From contig JAWQUS010000008.1 of assembly GCA_036365455.1 (NCBI GenBank), forward strand, positions 21,001,501-21,065,500: 64,000 nucleotides of DNA. The letters are read 5' to 3'. Below are positions 32,592 to 43,170 of this stretch, piece after piece. Made by a program: the position numbers and the translations under genes. The notes under the pieces are model-generated. The model was not told the origin of the DNA. It ran no database searches and saw nothing but the letters and a program-made list of their open reading frames with translations. Every line of letters begins with the position of its first letter. The first letter of the stretch is position 1. The DNA comes from Macrosoma leucophasiata (lineage: Eukaryota > Arthropoda > Insecta > Lepidoptera > Hedylidae).

Positions 32592-32770
32592 ATATATTGT
32601 CGTGTCACAGTACTAAAATATGTAACAATACTCCCAAACGGCTTTACCGATCATTATGAAATTTGTGTGTGTGTGGTTTTGGTAGATATGAGAAACGGTT
32701 GTAGTCTATTTTTTATATCACTTAATGGTTAGGCTGTTTCTCACCTAATTTTTTTGTATTTTTTTTTAAG
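32592..32770 (+). mobile_element. Helitron-like element, 30374 family, partial
   Basis: TTGTCGTGTCACAGTAC, CAATACTCCCAAACGGC, GATATGAGAAACGGTTGTAG. The CTAG terminus is not found, so the 3' end is lost. Confidence 0.55.
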
Positions 32771-32902
32771 AATGTTTTTTTATGATGTAATATTTAAAAT
32801 CAAGAATCAAGAAAAACGTATAACCCCTAATTTTCAGCTCTGCACCACAAACCATCATTTCTTAATACCGGTAATAGTATCTTAAACGTAAAAAAATGTT
32901 AC

Positions 32903-32976
32903 TTCACGCCTTTAATCCCCGAAGGGGTAAGTAGAGGTAAATGCATGCATTCAATCATACATGCAAACACCCACGA
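32903..32976 (-). repeat. SINE-2 tail fragment
   Basis: CTTCACGCCTTTAATCCCCG to CAAACACCCACGAG is the last ~75 bp of SINE-2 in reverse. Confidence 0.7.
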
Positions 32977-34349
32977 GTTAATTTATATATTTTATCAACC
33001 AATGAAACATTTCCTACTGTATTGTTAGGCGATAAAATGCATAAACCGTTTCCATTTTGATGTGACAACATAATATTATACATTTGAACAAATACTTTAA
33101 TGGATCAAGTTTGCTTGGATAAACTGTTGCAACATAGACTCTACTTTTGTTCGCCGCGCAAGTCGAAGTCTTTTTGTTTTCCTGAACTACACAACTTGCA
33201 GGGTTTGCCTTAGCATAATGCCAACTAGGCTAACGACAAAAGGTGTCGAAGTCTCTCTAACTTAGGCATCCAACAATCGAGTTCAATTGAAATGAGGGAA
33301 CAAATCAAATGAGATTCTAGACCTCACTCTGCAGTACATTCTTATTAAAAGTAGGTAAGATATTAATATTTTAAGTAGGTAAGATACTTTTTTGGTTGAG
33401 TTTGATTTCTAATTATGTCTATTAATCACAATGATTTAATTATGAAGGAAATATGAGCTTAGATATAACTGTTGCAATAAATCATTATTACTAAGAAACA
33501 TATTCAATAAGTTGAAGGTACATAACTTCACCGCAGTTTTCCCCTGCAAGCTTATAGTCTACCACATAAAGATAGAATTGAAAAGCAAACTATTTCTTAA
33601 ATATTTGATGTGGTTTCATGACAAATATTGTGTCTTATCATTTTGCAAAAATATAAAGAAAAGAAAATAACGATTCACAAGCTAAAAGACAAAACACAAA
33701 AGTTGTCGTGCCGATGTACTGATTTGCATAAAGAGCAACTATTTACCGATTACAGTCCTTGTTGGCAAGCAATAAGCGATAAGCGGATGTATATTTTAAA
33801 CTTTATTTAACTTCAGGCCTTCTGAACAATCAAGGTTTATGTTTTATCTAGGCATAGGTAGATTGGCCTCGGGAGACATCTGATAAACATTTATAAGATA
33901 GTTTTTATCTCACACATAAATTATTACCTACAGCAATTCAAAATCGGCCGTTAGCGTCGTACAAACAAATTAAAAAAACCGTTAAAATTTTCTAAATCGT
34001 TTAAATGTCACATTACGAGAGCCGCTATCAATCATATTTCGTTTTTAATTTATCCCGCTACATTCGATATCTTGGACCACAGAAAAGACGACTAAGCATG
34101 TGCACGCAAACTCCGCTCTTCGTGAAATTAATATCAGTTCTAAATAAGTGTCCCGCAATGAAGGTTTTTGTCGAAACAAATTTGATAATGCGGAATTTCA
34201 GTAATTTGGTTCGCGTTCCCATTCCGACTCAATTTCTTGTGCGTTACGTTACCTATGAAACTATTCACGAACTATGTTGTAGGCTACGATGAAATAAGTT
34301 TACACATTTATTTTTCCCCATTTCATGGTAAATTATTTAATAATAGTTA
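32977..34349. other. Unannotated stretch
   Basis: Plus frames 33628-33810 and 34005-34292 (95 codons, rather evenly composed, possibly coding) have no motif that I recognise and no clear splice signals. Otherwise unique-looking A+T-rich DNA. Confidence 0.4.
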
Positions 34350-34360
34350 GTACTATTAAA

Positions 34361-34670
34361 GAACTGCCTCGGTAGCCTAGTGGTAGCAGGCCACTACTAC
34401 TACGCTGAGGTCCTGGATTCGATTCCCGGGTAGGGGGTTATCAGAGATAATGGTGAAAAAGCCTTTATCTCTGGTTCTATTGGGATTTTTCCATTTTCTG
34501 GAAATTTCCCAGTACCTCAAAGTTTGGTAATGTGCCCGGGGACGTCAACAGGCTCGCCACCTGTTACATGGGCCAAAACGTAACCGGCGAATCGTGGGTG
34601 TTTGCATGTATGCTTGAATGCATGCATTTACCTCTGCCTACCCCTTCGGGGATTACAGGCGTGAAGTTAC
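34361..34670 (+). mobile_element. SINE-2, complete reference copy with target duplication
   Basis: Starts GAACTGCCTCGGTAGCCTAG (box A inside TAGCCTAGTGG), has box B GGATTCGATTCCC and ends GGGATTACAGGCGTGAAGTTAC. A perfect 11-bp duplication GTACTATTAAA flanks it (34350-34360, 34671-34681), fixing its length at 310 bp. The tail CTCTGCCTACCCC...GGCGTGAAG resembles the RTE 3' ends at 32383 and 54272. Confidence 0.9.
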
Positions 34671-34694
34671 GTACTATTAAATAATAAGTAGGTT

Positions 34695-34720
34695 TTTACT
34701 GGTAGTAGAGCTCCAGTGAT
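34695..34720 (+). repeat. SINE-1 5'-end fragment
   Basis: TTACTGGTAGTAGAGCTCCAG followed by TGA only; 250 bp upstream of a full copy in the same orientation. Confidence 0.45.
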
Positions 34721-34963
34721 TAAATTGATCAAGTGATTAAATGATCACATTGTCTCATTTGCCTCTTTGATTAATTATTTAATTATTGGTTATATCTGCA
34801 GTAATCCTAAAAAAGGCTTCAAAATTTGGGTTAATGATTATTGTCTATAAAAATAATTAAATAACTTCGTTTATAGTAACAACCTGCAAAAATCACCACT
34901 GTCGTTTCCTACTAAAATTATGTGATGTAACAGTAACGTATAAATACAGAACCCTTACTTTTT

Positions 34964-35233
34964 TACTGGTGGTAGAGCTCCAGTGACGGAGCTCGCGGGC
35001 GTAGGCACCACCGCATTACCTAATATACTTGCCGCTAAATGGTAGTGTTCCGGTCAGGTGGTAATGTACGGCCCTGTAATTTCCGGCACAGAGGCATAAG
35101 ACCTTAGGCCTCAGGAGTGGTAACGCATCTGCATTTTGACCTTGGTCTTTGTGTGGGTGTCTATAGGCTGCAGTCATCACTTAACATCAATGTGAACTGC
35201 ATGCTTGTTTACAACTTCCATTACATAAAAAAA
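34964..35233 (+). repeat. SINE-1 copy, subfamily 1A, with a small internal deletion
   Basis: Very close to consensus from ACTGGTGGTAGAGCTCCAG to CAACTTCCATTACAT plus A7. The segment between the two GTGTTC motifs (CAGCACTATC block) has been lost, a clean deletion between short direct repeats. Confidence 0.9.
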
Positions 35234-35248
35234 GTAGCTGCAGATAAG

Positions 35249-35310
35249 TTAGGTAATGCGGTGGTACCTACGCCCTCGAGCTCCTGCACTTGGAACTCTA
35301 CCACCAGGTT
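35249..35310 (-). repeat. SINE-1 5'-end fragment
   Basis: TTAGGTAATGCGGTGGTACC to ACTCTACCACCAGG, inverted relative to, and 15 bp from, the preceding copy. The two 5' ends of the SINE therefore form a potential stem around the full copy. Confidence 0.65.
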
Positions 35311-35639
35311 ATGGCCATCGACGACACAACACAGCTTCTCCCATCGTCGATGGTTATGGCTCAAGTATTTTTACGTTCAACCCTTGATAATAAAACTCTC
35401 AGATAATTTGATGTTGTTTGTAAAGAAACACGGCGGAGTCGAAGGAGCCTTGTTAAGAAACACGACCCGATAAACGCCCACATCGATAACAGGCATACAA
35501 TGGACGAGTCGTTTAGTCACCACATAGGTACCGCGTTGTTTGCATTGCAGTGCTGTTAGTTACTAAACGAGTAGCTGGAAAAAGATTTCCATTATCGCAC
35601 GTGTCAACGCATCGTCTAATTCCTCATTTTTATACCAAT
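35311..35639. other. Unannotated stretch with a hairpin
   Basis: CCATCGACGA/TCGTCGATGG form a 10-bp stem near 35317-35352. No gene recognised. Confidence 0.45.
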
Positions 35640-35800
35640 ACTAGCTGTTGCCCGCGGCTTCGCCCGCGTGGATGTCGTTTTATAAAATAATTGTTCTTCG
35701 CTATAAACCTCACGGAGCCCGAGACCTTTCCAACGAATACAAGACCGTGGAAATCGGTTCGTGCGTTCTGGAGTTATAGCGCCAGGAAGGAGAACCCCTT
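35640..35800 (-). mobile_element. Helitron-like element, 'CTAGCTGTTGCCCGCGG' family
   Basis: The left end CTAGCTGTTGCCCGCGGC is the reverse of a CAGCTAG terminus with the short stem GCGGCTTCGCCCGC next to it. The body has CTCACGGAGCCCGAGACC and GTTCGTGCGTTCTGGAG. The right end is indistinct. Confidence 0.55.
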
Positions 35801-35849
35801 TACATTGGCAGTGATCACTGTAGACGTAAACTTATATTCTAGCAGTAAA

Positions 35850-35952
35850 TAACCATGTATTTCAACATTTCAAGTGATGACTGCTATTTATAGACATCTC
35901 CATAAAAACTTGACGTCACAATGCAGATGCATCGCTCCCCCCTTGGGTTGGG
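35850..35952 (-). repeat. SINE-1 3'-part fragment, degenerate
   Basis: AAGTGATGACTGCTATTTAT, AGACATCTCC and CACAATGCAGATGCATCGC match the 3' half of SINE-1 in reverse. Confidence 0.5.
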
Positions 35953-36514
35953 GACCCTGAAAGCTCTGAGATAGATATTTTGTGGCCCGCCGCCCCTCTT
36001 TTTTACCTAGTAAATTAATTCATGTTGCGTCCCCCATGGCTGAAACGTTCTAGCGACCCTAGTAGAAAGTTGAGTAAGGCTGATCTAATCGGAACATGCA
36101 AAACACTATCTTATGGTGATAGAACTTCCACGTTGGAAAATATATTTTATAACTGAAACTTTAATTTTGAAAAAAATACAAAAATTCTAGGGGAATATGG
36201 TGACTATTATGAATTGAAATCACTCAATTATATTTTACATCTATTCATATTTCAACTGTTCGGCAAAAGTGCAATAGTCCGTCCACTTCTTCGTAGTTAA
36301 GTAGCTTTTCATATCTTTGGCTTCGTATATCGCTTACGTTGAATTTCAGCTAGGTATTGAGATAACTTTGAGTTTGAGTGCGAAGTTGTCTAGTGCAGTT
36401 TTAACTTCCTTACCAAACAATTATGACGTAGATCGTGACATTTTATTTAATTGAATGTTATTATAAATATCAACGTTTAGAAATGAGCACGTGATCTGTG
36501 GCAAATTAAGATCG
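35953..36514. other. Unannotated stretch
   Basis: No gene or repeat recognised. Confidence 0.4.
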
Positions 36515-36517
36515 TTA

Positions 36518-36613
36518 GCGCCCTAACGCACTAGCGGTTAGCCGCGTGAGCGGGTAGCCGTCTGGCTAGCAGCTTTTACATGGCCGCAGCTAACCGCTGG
36601 TGCGTTAGGGCGC
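36518..36613. mobile_element. PIF/Harbinger-type MITE (96 bp)
   Basis: About 27-bp terminal inverted repeats starting GCGCCCTAACGCAC and continuing AGCGGTTAGC, with one TA/CC-type difference. Flanked by TTA on both sides (36515-36517, 36614-36616), the target preferred by Harbinger elements. The compact interior TGGCTAGCAGC also folds. Non-coding. Confidence 0.75.
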
Positions 36614-36817
36614 TTAGGCTTGAAGTTCCGAACATGAACTCGGGGTGAAAGAACAAATATTTTTAAGTCGTTTTTAGTTTACCGCTGTATTTTGCGTATG
36701 CACATACATAAAGTACTGCGCTTACATTGTCAATCGAATATAGAAAGCTTCTTATTCTGAACTTCAAATATTTGTACCTATTTAAAGTACTTACTACATT
36801 CGATACAATATTTATCA

Positions 36818-36965
36818 GTAGTCAGTGGTAGTATGCTAGTGTTGCAACTACAACTCTACAGTTTGAGCCCCCGGTCGAGGCGTCGCTTCACCCGCGATGC
36901 TTATGTACATGTATTTTCTCAGTGCCACATAACAATGTATGTATTTACATTCTACCACTTTGAGA
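36818..36965 (+). repeat. tRNA-derived SINE copy, degenerate
   Basis: CAGTAGTCAGTGGTAGTATG (box A) and TTTGAGCCCCCGGTC (decayed box B) resemble the head at 39570-39640. The body ends near CATTCTACCACTTTGAG. Confidence 0.5.
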
Positions 36966-36977
36966 AATATAAACGTC

Positions 36978-37199
36978 ACTAATGGTAGCGCTCAGTGAAG
37001 GAGCTCGCGGAGGTAGGGACCGCCACATTTCCTAATCTTCTTACCGCCAAATGGTAGTGTTCAGCTTTATCTTCCGGTTAATGTACGGTAATTTCTTGCA
37101 CAGAGGTAGAACAACTTAGACCTCAGGAGGGACAACGCATCTACATTGAAATCACTGGATTTTGTGTAGATGTTTATAGGTATTCACTTAGGTACCATA
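36978..37199 (+). repeat. SINE-1 copy, subfamily 1B, degenerate
   Basis: GGTAGCGCTCAGTGAAGGAG to GTGTAGATGTTTATAGG. CTTACCGCCAAATGG and AGAACAACTTAGACC are of the 1B type. The 3' tail is missing. Confidence 0.72.
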
Positions 37200-37363
37200 A
37201 GGGTGCTTTTCCTGCGAAGATGTGAAATGTACGCTACGAAAATATGAGACAAATGGTGACCAATACTATGCTATGTAGCTGTACGTTACACAATACGCGA
37301 CGGCCCATACCACGCATCCATAACTCGCATCCATAGCACGCATCTTTCCATATAAAAAACATA

Positions 37364-37709
37364 ACAAATAATTATAATGGCAACCCATTATACGTCCCAC
37401 TGCTGGGCACGAGTCTCTCCCCTTTTTGGGGGGAGGCCTGGAGCTGACACCACCACGCTGCTCCAATACGGGTTGGTGTAGATACGGGTTAGTGGCCAAC
37501 CCGCTGTCGGATGTTTTCAAACCGCTCATAAGGCCTCCGACAAGGTTTAACGACTGCTATCTATCGATAGCAACCGGGACCGACGGCTTAACGTGCCCTC
37601 CGAAGCACGGAAACGCGCATTTTAATTTGGCACTAGCCACTAGCGGCTTTATCGCTTAACCGAGTAGATCTCTTCCGATCTACACCAGCCGCGGGGCCAT
37701 GCGCGCTTC
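37364..37709 (-). mobile_element. SINE-3 copy with damaged 5S-like promoter
   Basis: Same body and tail as 30537-30903, and a near-perfect target duplication TATAAAAAACATA / TATAAAAACATA (37351-37363, 37710-37721). In the head GGTTAAGC survives, but the GGGCGCGGTC...GATGGGTGACC block is deleted, so the internal promoter is broken. Confidence 0.78.
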
Positions 37710-37817
37710 TATAAAAACATATCTTAGTTGAATCCGTTTCCACCAGTACTATGTGCACCAATTAATATGTTTGGTGGGTATCAAACGCATCCATAGCAAC
37801 GTAGCGTAGCACATACC

Positions 37818-37880
37818 TGGTGGCAAAGCACTTAATGTGAACTGTATGCTTTTTTGCCACTTCATAACATAAATAAATCA
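37818..37880 (+). repeat. SINE-1 3'-end fragment
   Basis: GCACTTAATGTGAACTGTATG, TTTTTTGCCACTTCATAAC and A-rich end. Confidence 0.6.
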
Positions 37881-38223
37881 TGAAGTTATGTTTAACTGAA
37901 TGTTAATAGAAACAAATTCATTCATCGCTTTCAAAATTACTAAGAAATGTAGCGAAACAGACTTTTAAAACGATGTCTATTTTGATTCAAGTCATTCTTC
38001 GATCGTCGCGTAAAATATGTACAAAGTAGGCCATCTATTATACGTAGAGAATGACATGTATTTTTTCTATAAATCAAGGTACAAAGCTATATAGCCAATG
38101 GAACATTTGCTAATTTGTGTAAATTGACGTTACATGAAAACAGGCAATCTATTTGATTACCTGTATACTTTTACTCATGTGTAACAATGTTGGGGTAGAT
38201 TTATAAGACATTGATTCGCAAGT

Positions 38224-38356
38224 AGGGTTGCCAGGCGTCCTGTTACAGCCGGACATAATTAGGCATTTTGAACCGTGTCCGGTTAAAATGAACGTAATTT
38301 GGCTTTTTACATACTGGTCTGTCCGGTTTTTAGGTTTAACGACGTGGCAACCTTGT
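38224..38356. mobile_element. Candidate hAT-like foldback (about 130 bp)
   Basis: AGGGTTGCCAGGCGTC and the complement of GACGTGGCAACCTT form imperfect inverted ends, with GTCCGGTT-type motifs repeated inside. No 8-bp target duplication seen, so the superfamily is tentative. Confidence 0.5.
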
Positions 38357-38369
38357 TGAGAATCCTTGT

Positions 38370-38420
38370 TTGGCCACGCATCTGCATTTTGCCTTCTGGT
38401 TTTTGTGTCGGCAAATAGGC
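38370..38420 (+). repeat. SINE-1 internal fragment
   Basis: GGCCACGCATCTGCATTTTG and CTGGTTTTTGTGTCGGC only. Confidence 0.45.
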
Positions 38421-39269
38421 TTATTTCAAAAGTATTTATTAACACTGGCGTGACAAACCGATTAGTAACTAATACCACAGTTTATAATCAGTTGTCAAAT
38501 TAAAAAAAAAACCTGTATCAAAGCATAGGTCAACTAATAATTTCGCCGCCAATTTAGGTACCTACTTGACAAATGTTCCAAAATCCAACAGACTACTACA
38601 GTCAACACGTCTCTTGCGCGAATAGGAATTTGAAAACTTTCCAGAAACCGGCCCTAGTCCAACATAGGTACTGTCCACTACTGCCTAAAGTAAACTTAAC
38701 AGCCGGTAAAAATAGACGTATGGAAGGTACAAAATTTCATGAGATTTTTATTTCGTCAGCGTAACGTCTTTTTGTTGGCCCAAACTGTCATTGAAATAAG
38801 TATAGAACTTTTGAGCATTTCGGGCATTAAGATGCGCCTGCGCTCCCGAACTCCACTGAAGGTCTAATAACGATAATTTATTACGACTTTACGCTAGCAA
38901 AATCTATGTTTATGAAACCGGGGAGTAGTCGTAGTCGTATAATGCATGAAGCGTTACAATTTGCAATCGCTGGTTTTCTGAGTAAGCGTCGCGTCAGTCA
39001 CGCATTTTGTGGCACCACTCTCTGTGGGCTGAGTTATAATTTGTCATGGACTACTGTTGTCGTACCACGACAAATCGAATTCTTCGACTTTATTTCTTGA
39101 ATAAATATATGGATACATACACACTACCTATGTCTTACAGTAACACCACGCAAACAAAACCCCATATCAAAAATTTGCTAACCTTATTACTTAAACGTGT
39201 AGGTTAAAGGGGTAGATTAAAAACTAAGGTAGCGATGGAAAACTGCCACGAAATCAACTAGGTATTAAT
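38421..39269. other. Unannotated stretch
   Basis: Plus frames at 38573-38764 and 38906-39100 have no recognisable motif. Confidence 0.4.
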
Positions 39270-39551
39270 TTCACCGATGGTAGAGGTCCAGTGATGGAGC
39301 TCGAGGCGTAGGCACCACCGTATTACCTAATCTATCTGCCGCCAAGTGGTAGTGTGCAGCACTATCGTGTTTCGGTTAGTTGGTAATGTATGGCAACTAT
39401 CACAGAGGCAAAAGATCATAGTCCTCAGGTGTGACAACGCATCTGCACTTTGAAATCTGGTTACTATGTAGATGTCTGTAGGCTGCAATCGTCACTTAAC
39501 ATCCATGTGAACTTCATGTTTGTTTACCACCACCATCACTTAATAAAAAAA
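39270..39551 (+). repeat. SINE-1 copy, subfamily 1B, near full length
   Basis: TTTCACCGATGGTAGAGGTCC to TTTACCACCACCATCACTTAAT plus A8. CTATCTGCCGCCAAGTGG and CAACTATCACAGAGGC mark 1B. Confidence 0.83.
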
Positions 39552-39569
39552 ATCTAATCCTTGTAGCAC

Positions 39570-39640
39570 TTACCCCGGTCCCGGGGATCGAACCCAGCAC
39601 CCCAATGTAGTAGCATACTACCACTTGACTACTGAGTCAG
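39570..39640 (-). repeat. tRNA-derived SINE head
   Basis: The minus strand reads ACTCAGTAGTCAAGTGGTAG (box A) and GCTGGGTTCGATCCCCGGG (box B), then ACCGGGGTAAGTG. No complementary acceptor stem, so it is not a functional tRNA. It starts 18 bp after the preceding SINE-1. Confidence 0.55.
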
Positions 39641-40670
39641 TTATTTTTACACTTGATTTAGAAAATTGATAATTTCATGAAATTCGTCTTTAAGATAAAA
39701 CAGATAACGTGGCCGTGCGTACGTCACCAACTGGCGGCATGATATCACCCAATTCTTAATCACACGAATTAATGCTTACACTATTGTATACAAAGTAGAA
39801 ACCCAAACTCTTGCAGCATGTCACTGATTACAGCGAGCTTTCTTGTCGACCGAAGTCACTGAAAAGGAATGACATACTTTCTTTTGACGCGTGCACGTCT
39901 ATTTTTTCAAGTTTTCGCCTTTTAGATAACACACGCAGATACGGTATTCTTAGGCCTTACTATGATTGAAGGTAAATGACGGATACAAACATACATTAGG
40001 ATATTGGTTAGGCACCGGTTCGAATGCCGACTTTGAAGCGATACTTTACGTATCGTACGTATAGTAGGAGAGATACTGAACCCTCCGAGTATCGTTGCCC
40101 TGTAAGGCTAGAAAGGAGGGATGAATCATAACATGCTAAGTACAAAAACCATCGCCTGGCAAGGATCAACCCGTCACCTCATCTGGATTTCTTATGAGAA
40201 AAGTTAATTCCATATTTTAGATCTAGCTCGATTGCGACCATTTATGTTGCGTCTTAAAGTTAAATTTTTGTGTATTCGGATATTTAATGGAAATCACGAC
40301 TTTCTGACTGCAAATGAGCGACTCATTCGTATATCAATAGCAGGCTAATTTATGTAAAATTTACATTACATGATACGCTCGATACATAATTTATTGAATT
40401 TGTTCTAACAATTTCATCGTCATCGTCAATGGACCAGTACATCCATTATCAAATATACGATGAACAGACCTGACAGATATTATTTTTTCAAGCCTTTTTT
40501 CTTTTAATTTTCATGTTTGTATTCTTATTTTATTATAACTTAAAATTACAATCCGTATGGAAGATGGCGATGATGAGATGGTTCCATTTGGAAGATGATA
40601 TACCTATAAATACGTATACTATAAGTTTTGTAAATTAATTCGTGTAAACATCTTACAATATCCAACAAGC
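39641..40670. other. Unannotated stretch
   Basis: An isolated box B-like GGTTCGAATGCC at 40018 has no box A partner. No gene recognised. Confidence 0.4.
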
Positions 40671-40881
40671 AATATTGCATATCGACCTCATCAAGGAGAC
40701 TTGGCATATTTCAGGCCTGTAGAGTGTTATCTCTTTCAATTTGACGTCTGTCCACCATTTTTACCAAGTCTTGACCAATACCAGAGTATCAGTGCTTACG
40801 TAGGCAGTGTGCAGCAGAGATAACGCTCTACGAAGTCGAAACTAGCCGATTGTCCTTTTCATAGGCTCGATGTGCAATATT
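40671..40881 (+). repeat. Second copy of the 19139 element
   Basis: Inverted ends AATATTGCATATCGACC / CTCGATGTGCAATATT are clearer here than in the first copy. The core from CAGTGCTTACGTAGGCAGTG to ACTAGCCGATTGTC is nearly identical. About 30 bp shorter internally. Confidence 0.6.
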
Positions 40882-41119
40882 TCATGATGAGCACTGTAAA
40901 TAAATATCTGTCAAATCAATTTAAAAACGGAACCGGCTTTTTTATTTCCGATGTCTTCTCTAAATATTAACCTCATTGATTCCCCCTCCATTTTTCCTAA
41001 AAACTTTTAACCTTTTCTTTAAAAGTTTTGAAAAAAATATATAGAAAATAGTTATTAGAGGAGAACATATTCGCATCGTAGTGGATTATCGTAGGAAGTT
41101 GCTGCCCGTCCCGTATTGT

Positions 41120-41235
41120 TGTATTTACTATCACGCTACTAGAACGGTTTGACCACCACTGTTTGGTTGATTGCAATAGCGGAAGAATTCTCCACTAATT
41201 AGCGGTGGGTTCGTCACATTCCGACGCCAAGTCTC
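41120..41235 (+). repeat. Second copy of the 16225 repeat
   Basis: GAACGGTTTGACCACCACTG, TTGGTTGATTGCAATAGCG and GAAGAATTCTCCACT correspond to the first copy; the perfect hairpin is lost here. Confidence 0.45.
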
Positions 41236-42128
41236 ACCATTAATTAAATTAAATATTATCAAGTTATATATATAACTTTGTTATATTATATTTGTTTAGT
41301 TGCCATGCAACCTAAGGGCTAATTTTAATATTCTCCATGTTTGACTTGCGCGAGAAGCGCTTCACTTCTGACGTAGGTGGCCACGTGAAAACCAGATGGG
41401 CCCATTTTCAAGGACTCGGTCTTATAAATAAGATTTCTGTTCCCACGGAACGATCGTTCACTTTCAATTTTTATTGTGAAACCAATTAAATGGTACCGAT
41501 GTTTGAAAGACTCCTCGCGGGCATTAGAGATTCCTGCCCACACACAGGAAACCTTATAGTTTTCCCATGTATCAGAGACTCTTCGGATCAGAAAGCTATA
41601 ATTAGGCACGAATACAGGGTAGTAATTCAAACAAAGTCGTAATACAGTCTTGAAATATTTTTTTTTCTACACTCCAAATACTTAAACAACATAGTCGGTC
41701 TGAATACCTATTGTTTTCATTTGTTTTTTTTTTATATAATATCTTATCATAACAATGAACATTTATCATGTTAAATATTGCCATTAAATACAAATAAATA
41801 AGCTTAAAATAGAAGTGCTGCTGTTTTATATAGACAGACTACCACTGGCATGTCATCGTCACATGATAATATTCAACATGGAAAATGCATTTTACAACCC
41901 CGTGTGCGAACATGGCTAGATTATTATCATTGTGTCAGAATACTTTTTTAAATATCTTAATTGGTTTAACGTGAAAATTAACGTGTGAGAATATACCTAT
42001 ATATAATATATAACACACAAAATGTGCTAAATATGTAATAGTGCTAAATACGATGATAAAATCGTCATTTTAAATTCTTTAATGTTTTATTCGCATTCGT
42101 TTAAGTGGAACTATTTGAATAAGTTTGA
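41236..42128. other. Unannotated stretch
   Basis: The minus frame 41325-41630 (101 codons) is evenly composed, but I recognise no domain and see no splice context. The rest is A+T-rich. Confidence 0.4.
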
Positions 42129-42320
42129 CGACCCGGTTAGTCCAGCGGTGTGAAACCATCGTTTGATTCGAAGGGTCGCGGGTTCGATCCCCGCACCGGG
42201 ACAAATATTTGTATGGCCTACAGATATTTGTTTCGGGTCTGGGTGTTTGTGTATTTTTATACCTACTGTGGGGCTGTCAGTGTAAGCGTATTTTATTTAT
42301 TTATTTATTATTTATAAGCC
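42129..42320 (+). repeat. tRNA-derived SINE, near full length
   Basis: The head 42130-42201 has ACCCGGTTAGTCCAGCGGTG (box A), GCGGGTTCGATCCCCGC (box B and T arm) and an acceptor closure CCCGGT/ACCGGG. The anticodon arm does not pair. The body TTGTTTCGGGTCTGGGTG followed by TTTGTGTATTT is one I recall from lepidopteran SINEs. Ends in (TTTA)n at about 42290-42310. Confidence 0.7.
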
Positions 42321-42403
42321 CTATTAATATTCTTATTTACTCCTACTAACAACAAGAACATTTGTAAAAAAGAAAGATAAATTAGTATTATATATTTTAC
42401 TAG

Positions 42404-42934
42404 CGGCCCGCCCCTGCTTCGCGCGGGTGCAATGTTACCTACCCTCTCCTATTCGTCTTAGCGTGATGATTATAGATATAGCCTAAAGCCTTCCTCGATA
42501 TCTTCTATAGTTTAGGCAGCGTACGCAAAATGAGTAACTTTTCTAATTGATTTTTACACCTTGTGTCTGAAAAACCCAAATATCTTACGGAATAGGGTTC
42601 CGAAATTTTCCAAAATAAAATATAGCCTATGTTACCCGTGGATAATGTAGCTTTCGAATAGTGAAGATATTCCTCGATATCTTTGATAGTTGAAGCAGCG
42701 TACGCAAAATAAGTAACTTACCTGGATGATTTTTTACACCTTGTGTCTGAAAACCCCAAATATCTTACGGAACCCTATTTTTTCCAAAATAAAATATAGC
42801 CTATGTTACCCGTGGATAATGTAGCTTTCGAATAGTGAAAGAATTTTTAAAATCGGTCCAGTAGTTATTGAGCCTATTCAAAACAAACAAACATACAAAA
42901 AAATATTACCTCTTTTTAGTATTAGTATAGAGAA
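42404..42934 (-). mobile_element. Helitron-like element with 179-bp tandem duplication
   Basis: The left end CTAGCGGCCCGCCCCTGC is the reversed CTAG terminus, and the right end reversed reads TCTATACTAATACTAAAAAG. A block from TCCTCGATATCTT to GTAGCTTTCGAATAGTGAA occurs twice (from 42492 and from 42671) with few differences. Related copy at 47279. Confidence 0.65.
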
Positions 42935-43111
42935 CTGCTTAAAGTGGCAATCAAGCAGTTAATCAACTTAAACGATAGTCTAATATTAAAAATTTACGAT
43001 GGACGGTTAGCTCTGCTACTTCGTACCTAATTTTGTGCTGCGAAATAGGCATCTGACTGCTGCGGCACGGCTGCGTCTACGCACCTTTACGCACTAGAAT
43101 TCTACGAGAGT

Positions 43112-43127
43112 TATATCTATCTATCTA

Positions 43128-43166
<39 letters not shown>
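43112..43166. repeat. (TATC)n(TA)n microsatellite
   Basis: Four TATC units run into about 20 TA units, immediately adjoining the inverted repeat at 43168. Confidence 0.95.

Positions 43167-43167
<1 letters not shown>

Positions 43168-43170
<3 letters not shown>

Noticed and set aside
37670..37681. CTCTTCCGATCT, identical to the end of a common sequencing adapter
   Set aside because: The sister SINE-3 at 30537-30903 has a closely similar sequence at the same position (CGCTTACGATCT), and the flanking SINE sequence continues normally. It is a natural variant, not adapter contamination.
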